Origin: Lachnospiraceae bacterium
GTDB taxonomy: Bacteria; Bacillota; Clostridia; Lachnospirales; Lachnospiraceae
Reading direction: 5' to 3'
Length of the DNA stretch: 41,299 nucleotides
Assembly (NCBI GenBank): GCA_024698885.1
Contig: JAILQQ010000200.1
Location: 1 to 41,299 of the forward strand
The notes under the pieces are model-generated. The model was not told where the DNA came from and made no database searches. It saw only the letters and a program-made list of their open reading frames with translations. The translations under genes and the position numbers were made by a program. Positions 35,458-41,299 of the stretch are shown piece by piece (within the stretch, counting starts at the first letter, position 1; every line of letters begins with the position of its first letter).

Positions 35458-36084
35458 ATGTTTCGCAGGTTTTTTTCAAATAAACCGACAAAATATTTTA
35501 TCATCTGCGGACTCGGCAATCCGGGACGGGAGTATGCGCATACAAGGCATAATGTCGGCTTTGACGCGCTGGATCTGATCGCGGACCGGTTTGATATCCC
35601 GATCGATACCATACGGTTTAACGCCGCGCTCGGGAAAGGTGCCATCGAGGGCCGCAAGGTGATCCTTGTCAAGCCGCAGACCTATATGAACTTAAGCGGT
35701 GAGAGCCTTTCCCAGGTTGTGCGCTATTATAAGGCGGACCCGGAAAGCGAGATGATCGTGATCTATGATGATATCGATCTGCCGGTTGGAAGGCTCCGGA
35801 TCAGAAAGCAGGGCAGTGCCGGCGGGCATAACGGGATGAAGGATATCATCAGGCACCTTGGGACCGAGAATTTTGCGCGGATCCGTATCGGTGTCGGCGG
35901 AAAGCCCAAAGGCTATGAGCTGAAGGACTATGTGCTGGGCCATTTTTCCGAGCAGGAACGGGAGCAGATCGATGAGGCCCTGATCCATACGGCGGGAGCG
36001 GTCTGCCTGGTTCTTGAGAAGGGGATCGATATTGCGATGAACGAATATAACAGGAACAGTCAAATCAGCGCGGAGCAAAAATAA
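35458..36084 (+). CDS. pth: Peptidyl-tRNA hydrolase
   Basis: This 208-residue enzyme releases peptides from tRNAs that drop off the ribosome. It keeps the GLGNPGREYAHTRHNVGF block with catalytic His31, YDDIDLPVGRLRIR with the conserved Asp, and the GSAGGHNGMKDI loop. A 12-residue basic N-terminal extension (MFRRFFSNKPTK) precedes the usual start, but the ribosome binding site fits the ATG at 35458. It is followed without a gap by mfd, the usual Firmicute order. Confidence 0.96.
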   Translation: MFRRFFSNKPTKYFIICGLGNPGREYAHTRHNVGFDALDLIADRFDIPIDTIRFNAALGKGAIEGRKVILVKPQTYMNLSGESLSQVVRYYKADPESEMIVIYDDIDLPVGRLRIRKQGSAGGHNGMKDIIRHLGTENFARIRIGVGGKPKGYELKDYVLGHFSEQEREQIDEALIHTAGAVCLVLEKGIDIAMNEYNRNSQISAEQK

Positions 36085-39000
36085 TTGGAAGCGATCAGCA
36101 GACCACTTCATGAGGTGGTACAGTTTCAGGAAATCGATAAACAGCTCAGGGCACATCCGGGGATCGTCGAGGTAAACGGATGCGTGGATTCCCAGAAGCT
36201 CCATTTTATCTACGGACTGAGCCGGGGATTCCGCCATACCCTGATCGTCACCTACAGTGAACAGAAGGCTGCCGAAATACGGGAGGACTATGCCTTTTAT
36301 GATGACAGGATCAGGCAGTATCCCGCCAGGGATCTGATATTCTATCAGGCGGATATCCATGGCAATCTCCTGCAGGCCAAACGTATCGAGGCCATCAGTC
36401 CTCTGTTTGAGGATCAGGGCGTGACGATCGTGACGACCTTTGATGCGCTGATGGAGCAGCTTGCGCCTTTTCAGGCGTTACTGTCGCATATCGTCAGTAT
36501 TTCCGTCGGCGATACGGTGGATCTTGGCGATCTGGAAAGGGAACTCACAACCCTTGGTTACGGACGGAATTATCAGGTGGAGGATAAGGGACAGTTTTCG
36601 GTTCACGGCGGGATCCTGGATATCTTTCCGTTAACCGAAATCAACCCGATCCGGGTAGAGCTCTGGGGCGACGAGGTGGACTCCATCCGCAGCTTCGATG
36701 TGATGACGCAGCGTTCTCTGGAGAAGCTGACCTCCATTCGCTGCTATCCGGCCTCGGAGATCATTCTCGATGAGGAAGAGATCGAGGAAGGACTGAGACG
36801 GCTTCAGAAGGATGGGGAGGCTTATGAAAAAAAACTCAGAGACCAGTTCCTCACTAAGGAAGCCTACAGTGTCAAAAACACCGTTTCGGAGATCACCGAG
36901 CATATCCGGCATATCGGGATCGAGGGCTGCAATATCGAAAGCTATCTGAACTATTTCTACGAGAAAACGGAAGGGCTGCTTTCCTATTTAAATAGAGAAG
37001 ATACGCTTTTGATCCTGGATGAGCCGGGACGGCTGAAGGAGAAAAGCAGGGTGATCGAGGCGGAATTTGAGGACAGTATGACCGGCCGCCTGCAAAAGGG
37101 TCTGATCCTGCCGAAGCAGATCGGTCTTTTGACAAAGGGAAACGAGGTCCTTTCCGCGATCTACGACTTTCACGCGGCGGCTCTCTGCGTATTGCCGCTT
37201 CCGAAGGGGATCTGCCAGATATCCTCGCGCTATTCGATTGTGGCCAAATCGGTCAATTCCTATAATAACAGTTTTGAAGCGCTGCTTTCGGATCTCAGGC
37301 GGTTTAAGAAAAACGGCTATAGGGTGCTGTTACTTGTGAAGAGCCGGACCAGGGCAAGGAAGCTTTCGGAGGATCTGCTCGAAAACGATATCAACGCTTT
37401 CTATACCGAAAATCCCGACAGAGAGATCAAAAAGAGCGAGGTCATGCTCTGTCAGGGGGCTTTAAGGCAGGGCTTTGAATACCCGCTGATCCAGTTTGTG
37501 GTGCTTTCCGAAAGTGATATCTTTACGGAGCGGAAGAAGAAAAAAAGAAAGAAGTTCTCAGACGGGCAGATGATCCGCAGCTTCGACGAGCTTTCCGTCG
37601 GAGACTATATTATTCACGAAACCCATGGGCTGGGCGTTTACGAGGGGATCGAGAAGGTCACGGTGGATAATGTCACCAAGGACTATATCAAGCTCCGCTA
37701 CCGGGACAACGGAAGACTGTTCGTACCGGCAACGGCTCTTGACAGCGTTCAGAAATATGCCGGGAAAAAAGCGGCATCCGTTAAGCTGAATAAGTTAGGC
37801 ACCGGGGAGTGGACAAAGACCAGACAGAAGGTAAAGAGCGAGATCGACGCGATCGCTTCGGATCTTGTTGACCTGTACGCGAAGCGCCGCGAAAGAAGCG
37901 GCTATATGTTCAGTCCGGATACGGTCTGGCAGAGCGAATTTGAGGATAAGTTCGAATTTGAGGAAACCGAGGATCAGCTGACGGCTATCGGGGATACCAA
38001 GCGGGACATGGAGAGCAGAAAGATCATGGACCGCCTGATCTGCGGCGATGTGGGCTACGGAAAGACGGAAATAGCGATAAGGGCCGCCTTTAAGGCCGTG
38101 CAGGACGGCAAGCAGGTGGTGTATCTGGTGCCGACGACGATCCTGGCCCAGCAGCACTATAATACCTTTGTGCAGCGCATGAAGGATTATCCGATCCGGA
38201 TCGATATGCTGTCCCGCTTCCGCACGCAGACGGAGATAAAGAAAACCATCAAGGAGTTAAGCAGCGGGCTTTTGGATATTGTGATCGGAACCCACCGTGT
38301 GCTCTCAAAGGACGTAAGCTTTAAGGATCTCGGCCTTCTGATCATCGACGAGGAGCAGCGCTTCGGGGTGCGCCATAAGGAAACCATCAAAAAACTCCGG
38401 GAATCCGTGGATGTCCTGACCTTAACCGCGACACCGATCCCCCGTACGCTGCATATGAGCCTGATCGGCATCCGGGATATGAGCGTTTTGGAGGAGGCGC
38501 CGCAGGACCGTGTTCCGATCCAGACCTTTGTGATGGAATATAACGAGGAGCTGGTACGGGAGGCAATCGGACGGGAGCTTGCCCGGAACGGGCAGGTATT
38601 TTACGTTTACAACCGTGTGAATACGATCGCCGATATGACGGCGGCCTTAAGAAGACTCCTGCCGGAGGCGGCGATCGAATTTGCCCACGGGCAGATGAAG
38701 GAGCAGCAGCTGGAGCGCATCATGATGGACTTTGTCAACGGCGATATCGATGTATTAGTGTCGACCACGATTGTGGAGACCGGACTGGATATCCCGAACG
38801 TCAATACGATGATCATCCACGACAGCGATCAGATGGGATTGTCACAGCTCTATCAGCTCAGAGGCCGGGTCGGCCGTTCCAACCGGACAGCCTATGCCTT
38901 TATGCTTTATAAAAAGGATAAGATCCTAAAGGAGGTGGCGGAGAAGCGCCTGAAGGCGATCCGGGAATTTACGGAGCTTGGTTCCGGTTTTAAGATCGCG

Positions 39001-39606
39001 ATGCAGGATCTGGAGATCCGGGGCGCCGGCAATATTCTCGGAGAGCGTCAGAGCGGCCATATGGAGGTCATCGGCTATGATCTCTACTGTAAGATGCTGA
39101 ATGAGGCGATCCGGGAGAAGAAGGGCCTTCAGAGCAGGGAGGATTTCGAAACCAGCGTCGAACTCAGTGTGGATGCTTTTATTCCCGATGCCTATATCAT
39201 GAATGAATTTCAGAAGCTCGATATCTATAAGCGGATCGCGGCGATAGGGAGCGAGGAGGAGCGGGAGGAGATGATGGGAGAGCTGACGGACCGCTTCGGC
39301 GCGCTGCCGGCCCCCGTGATCAATCTTTTGGATATCGCGTATATGCGGGCACTGGCCAGAGAGGTCTATATAACGGAGATCAAGGGGGAGAGCCGGGCGG
39401 TCAAGCTTACGATCTACGAGAACGCGGCCTATGTAAACGAGAAGATCGGATCGTTTATCGCCTCCTATAAGGGGCAGTTAACTTTGAAAACAATCGCAAA
39501 GCCCTATTTTATCTACAGCTTTTCGAGAGGGATCGTCTATGAGGGCAGCAGGCTCTTACGTTTCGTGACGGAGCTGCTTTTGAATATGAAAGCGGAACTG
39601 TTGTAA
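36085..39606 (+). CDS. mfd: Transcription-repair coupling factor
   Basis: This 1173-residue translocase removes RNA polymerase stalled at DNA damage and recruits UvrA. Its order is the UvrB-like N-terminal module (about 1-330), the RNA-polymerase-interacting CarD-like domain (about 490-560, starting SVGDYIIHETHGLGVYEG), a RecG-like motor with P-loop GDVGYGKT (654-661) and DEEQ (755-758), RVGRS, and the C-terminal TRCF domain. The TTG start directly follows the pth stop and has only a weak GGAGC site, so translation probably depends on coupling. Its last codons overlap the fba -35 box. Confidence 0.97.
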   Translation: MEAISRPLHEVVQFQEIDKQLRAHPGIVEVNGCVDSQKLHFIYGLSRGFRHTLIVTYSEQKAAEIREDYAFYDDRIRQYPARDLIFYQADIHGNLLQAKRIEAISPLFEDQGVTIVTTFDALMEQLAPFQALLSHIVSISVGDTVDLGDLERELTTLGYGRNYQVEDKGQFSVHGGILDIFPLTEINPIRVELWGDEVDSIRSFDVMTQRSLEKLTSIRCYPASEIILDEEEIEEGLRRLQKDGEAYEKKLRDQFLTKEAYSVKNTVSEITEHIRHIGIEGCNIESYLNYFYEKTEGLLSYLNREDTLLILDEPGRLKEKSRVIEAEFEDSMTGRLQKGLILPKQIGLLTKGNEVLSAIYDFHAAALCVLPLPKGICQISSRYSIVAKSVNSYNNSFEALLSDLRRFKKNGYRVLLLVKSRTRARKLSEDLLENDINAFYTENPDREIKKSEVMLCQGALRQGFEYPLIQFVVLSESDIFTERKKKKRKKFSDGQMIRSFDELSVGDYIIHETHGLGVYEGIEKVTVDNVTKDYIKLRYRDNGRLFVPATALDSVQKYAGKKAASVKLNKLGTGEWTKTRQKVKSEIDAIASDLVDLYAKRRERSGYMFSPDTVWQSEFEDKFEFEETEDQLTAIGDTKRDMESRKIMDRLICGDVGYGKTEIAIRAAFKAVQDGKQVVYLVPTTILAQQHYNTFVQRMKDYPIRIDMLSRFRTQTEIKKTIKELSSGLLDIVIGTHRVLSKDVSFKDLGLLIIDEEQRFGVRHKETIKKLRESVDVLTLTATPIPRTLHMSLIGIRDMSVLEEAPQDRVPIQTFVMEYNEELVREAIGRELARNGQVFYVYNRVNTIADMTAALRRLLPEAAIEFAHGQMKEQQLERIMMDFVNGDIDVLVSTTIVETGLDIPNVNTMIIHDSDQMGLSQLYQLRGRVGRSNRTAYAFMLYKKDKILKEVAEKRLKAIREFTELGSGFKIAMQDLEIRGAGNILGERQSGHMEVIGYDLYCKMLNEAIREKKGLQSREDFETSVELSVDAFIPDAYIMNEFQKLDIYKRIAAIGSEEEREEMMGELTDRFGALPAPVINLLDIAYMRALAREVYITEIKGESRAVKLTIYENAAYVNEKIGSFIASYKGQLTLKTIAKPYFIYSFSRGIVYEGSRLLRFVTELLLNMKAELL

Positions 39607-39629
39607 CTTAGAGGGAAAGATGGTATAAT
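39601..39629 (+). promoter_or_regulatory. fba promoter overlapping the end of mfd
   Basis: TTGTAA (39601-39606, the last codon and stop of mfd) and TATAAT (39624-39629) are 17 bases apart. This gives fba a strong promoter of its own and a leader of about 70 nt. Confidence 0.75.
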
Positions 39630-39707
39630 ACCCGATAGATTTACCGTACAGCAGCGTTTGCCGTAGCAGACGTTCATGTATAATAAAGAAAGAAAGGAAG
39701 ACATAAA

Positions 39708-40676
39708 ATGGCATTAGTAACGACTACCGAAATGTTTAAGAAGGCTTATGACGGCGGTTATGCAGTAGGCGCTTTCAATGTGAACAACATGGAGATCGTC
39801 CAGGGCATTACCGAGGCGGCCGGTGAGTTAAAGAGCCCTGTGATCCTGCAGGTCAGCAAGGGTGCGAGAGCCTATGCGAACCATACCTATCTGGTAAAGT
39901 TAGTGGAAGCGGCGATCGCCGAGAATCCCGAGATCCCCATCGCGCTGCATCTGGATCACGGCGATACCTTTGAGCTGTGCAAGTCCTGTATCGACGGCGG
40001 CTTTACCTCCGTCATGATCGATGCTTCCTCGAAGTCCTTTGAGGATAATATCGCTCTGACCAAGCAGGTTGTCGAGTATGCGCATGCGCACAACGTAGTG
40101 GTTGAGGCTGAGTTAGGAACCCTGGCCGGCATCGAGGATGAAGTAGTGGTCGAGGCAGGCAAGGAAAGCTATACCCGTCCGGAGGAGGTAGAGGAATTCG
40201 TCGACAAGACAGGCTGTGATTCTCTGGCGATCGCGATCGGTACCTCTCACGGTGCTTATAAGTTTACCCCGGAGCAGTGCACCAGAAATGAAGAAGGCAT
40301 TCTGGTTCCGCCTCCGCTTCGTTTTGACGTACTGAAGGAGTGCATCAAGAGACTGCCGGGCTTCCCGATCGTTCTGCACGGTTCTTCTTCCGTACCGCAG
40401 GATTTCGTTAAGATGGTTAACGATTTCGGCGGCAAGATGCCGGATGCGGTCGGTATTCCGGAGGAGCAGCTCAGAGAAGCGGCGAAGTTAGCGGTCTGCA
40501 AGATCAATATCGATTCCGATATCCGTCTGGCCATGACCGGTACGATCCGTAAGTATTTCGCGGAGCATCCGGATCATTTCGATCCCCGTCAGTATCTGAA
40601 GCCGGCACGCCAGGCCGTGAAGGAGATGGTGGCGCATAAGATCAAGTATGTGCTTGGCTCCGACGGAAAGGCTTGA
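39708..40676 (+). CDS. fba: Class II fructose-bisphosphate aldolase
   Basis: This 322-residue zinc aldolase interconverts fructose-1,6-bisphosphate with glyceraldehyde-3-phosphate and dihydroxyacetone phosphate. It has LHLDHGDTFELCKSCI with the catalytic Asp and a zinc His, EAELGTLAGIED, TSHGAYKF with a zinc His, and VLHGSSSVP. It is longer than the common 285-residue form. GAAAGGAAG precedes the ATG. Codon choice looks strongly biased, as expected for an abundant glycolytic enzyme, and a strong terminator follows. Confidence 0.96.
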   Translation: MALVTTTEMFKKAYDGGYAVGAFNVNNMEIVQGITEAAGELKSPVILQVSKGARAYANHTYLVKLVEAAIAENPEIPIALHLDHGDTFELCKSCIDGGFTSVMIDASSKSFEDNIALTKQVVEYAHAHNVVVEAELGTLAGIEDEVVVEAGKESYTRPEEVEEFVDKTGCDSLAIAIGTSHGAYKFTPEQCTRNEEGILVPPPLRFDVLKECIKRLPGFPIVLHGSSSVPQDFVKMVNDFGGKMPDAVGIPEEQLREAAKLAVCKINIDSDIRLAMTGTIRKYFAEHPDHFDPRQYLKPARQAVKEMVAHKIKYVLGSDGKA

Positions 40677-40717
40677 AGCACTGCGCAGATCCTCAGATCA
40701 TAATATGGTGCAGGTAG

Positions 40718-40755
40718 AACAATCGCCACGATACCGCGTGGCGATTGTTTTTTTC
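40718..40755 (+). terminator. Terminator after fba
   Basis: The 13-bp perfect stem AACAATCGCCACG/CGTGGCGATTGTT has a 6-base loop and is followed by TTTTTT. Confidence 0.92.
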
Positions 40756-40786
40756 CTATCCGATTAAAGAAAAAGCAGATCATATA

Positions 40787-40813
40787 TTAAGAAAAAATGA
40801 AATCAGTCGATAA
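40787..40813 (+). promoter_or_regulatory. Candidate sigma-D (sigma-28) promoter of flgM
   Basis: TTAAGAAA (40787-40794), 11 bases, then GTCGATAA (40806-40813) resembles the flagellar sigma consensus TAAA-N15-GCCGATAA, with seven of eight matches in the -10. The leader of about 120 nt carries two repeat-family hairpins. Confidence 0.5.
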
Positions 40814-40837
40814 AGATATTGAACGGATTTGATAACG

Positions 40838-40862
40838 GTTCAGAAGATAAAGGGTTCTGAAC
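40838..40862 (+). repeat. Partial copy of the three-hairpin element (terminal hairpin)
   Basis: GTTCAGAA-N9-TTCTGAAC matches the last hairpin of copies A and B, in the same orientation relative to the downstream gene (flgM). Confidence 0.55.
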
Positions 40863-40891
40863 AATTAACGGATTTGACAGGTAAAGGAATT

Positions 40892-40917
40892 GATCCGGTC
40901 TGAGCACCGGCCGGATT
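40892..40917 (+). repeat. GATCCGG hairpin before flgM
   Basis: GATCCGGTC pairs with GGCCGGATT through two G-U wobbles in place of Watson-Crick pairs. It lies 5' of the AAGGAAGGTGAG ribosome binding site. Confidence 0.6.
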
Positions 40918-40939
40918 GATGTAAAGGAAGGTGAGTTTT

Positions 40940-41224
40940 ATGCGTATCGAGGCATATAATAACGTCAGCCAGATCTACAAACCCCAGGCCAAAACGAAGG
41001 TAAACAATGTCAAAAAGACAGCATATCAGCCGGATCAGCTCCAGATCTCGAATTTCGGAAGGGATCTTCAGGCCGTGAAGCAGGCTGTTTCGGGCGCGCC
41101 TGATATCAGAGAGGATTTGACTTCTTCGATTCAATCCCGCCTGAACGCCGGAACCTATAATGTGGATACCGGTGATTTCGCGGAGAAGCTTATGGCGAAA
41201 TATCAGGAGAAATACGTTTTCTAA
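40940..41224 (+). CDS. flgM: Anti-sigma-28 factor FlgM
   Basis: This 94-residue protein begins MRIEAYNNVSQIYKPQ, has a low-complexity N-terminal half and a helical C-terminal half (DLQAVKQAV...IREDLTSSIQSRLNAGTY) that matches the sigma-binding region of FlgM. FlgM holds the flagellar sigma factor inactive until it is exported through a finished hook-basal body. The ATG at 40940 follows AAGGAAGGTGAG; a GTG nine bases upstream lies inside that site. The next gene looks like flgN, the usual partner. Confidence 0.92.
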   Translation: MRIEAYNNVSQIYKPQAKTKVNNVKKTAYQPDQLQISNFGRDLQAVKQAVSGAPDIREDLTSSIQSRLNAGTYNVDTGDFAEKLMAKYQEKYVF

Positions 41225-41243
41225 GGGAAAGAGGAATTGATTC

Positions 41244-41299
41244 GTGGCAAGCTTAATGGAGGAATTGATCGGCACTCTGGAGGAAGAATGCAGGCTTTA
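41244..41299 (+). CDS. flgN: FlgN-like flagellar chaperone, 5' end only
   Basis: A GTG at 41244, after AGAGGA, opens a frame that runs off the window: (V)ASLMEELIGTLEEECRL. This start and the place after flgM fit FlgN, the export chaperone of hook-associated proteins. Only 18 residues are visible, so the call rests on context. Confidence 0.6.
   Translation, partial: MASLMEELIGTLEEECRL

Overview
The window looks like a chromosomal segment of an anaerobic, low-to-mid G+C Firmicute, most likely a flagellated member of the Lachnospiraceae/Clostridia. This rests on the content: pyruvate formate-lyase fermentation with a clostridial ferredoxin, a glgC/glgD pair, MecA, a DnaD/DnaI-type primosome pair, a long-form PRPP synthetase, QueT, DUF3791, FlgM/FlgN, and strong AGGAGG ribosome binding sites. 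No rRNA, tRNA, CRISPR, prophage or transposase gene was found. Assignment to a genus is not possible from sequence reading alone.

Layout. (1) 1-5415: a LysR regulator, then on the minus strand a 2[4Fe-4S] ferredoxin and a pyruvate formate-lyase cluster. The lyase is split: a 679-residue core carrying the Cys-Cys site, a separate 82-residue glycyl-radical subunit, a 69-residue relative of that subunit that has lost the radical site and gained a Cys-rich tail, and the activating enzyme. A DUF1858 redox protein is divergent. (2) 5416-7690: repeat- and hairpin-rich intergenic DNA around mecA, a promoter-led structured leader or ncRNA candidate and a small ORF. (3) 7700-13111: a co-directional run of GH18/SH3 membrane protein, Sua5, RpiB, Upp and a SleB-like hydrolase, with a DUF402 gene convergent. 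(4) 13693-21617: a complete F1Fo ATP synthase operon (atpZ-I-B-E-F-H-A-G-D-C) whose c subunit carries the Na+-binding residue set, followed by queT. (5) 21598-22567: three small minus-strand genes, including a DUF3791 protein and a gene that appears to be leaderless. (6) 22629-27615: a large exported protein ending in a degenerate C39-like domain, an M29 aminopeptidase and S-adenosylhomocysteine hydrolase. (7) 27616-32490, minus strand: prs, dnaI, dnaD (with tandem DnaA boxes upstream) and murC. (8) 32567-40676: a 144-bp cloverleaf-forming palindrome, glgC-glgD, pth-mfd and fba. (9) 40718 to the end: a terminator, a candidate sigma-D promoter, flgM and the start of flgN.

The genes are largely housekeeping: fermentation and energy conservation (pfl, fba, ATP synthase), glycogen synthesis, nucleotide salvage and PRPP supply (upp, rpiB, prs), replication restart, and DNA repair. 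The unusual material is of two kinds. One is the split pyruvate formate-lyase with its extra radical-less paralogue. The other is a set of dispersed intergenic hairpin elements: a GATCCGG hairpin/GGCGCA family placed just 5' of Shine-Dalgarno sites, a 141-175 bp three-hairpin element found in the leaders of the ATP synthase operon and of a small gene pair, and the cloverleaf palindrome. The first two families keep the same orientation as the gene downstream, which suggests they act as RNA leaders.
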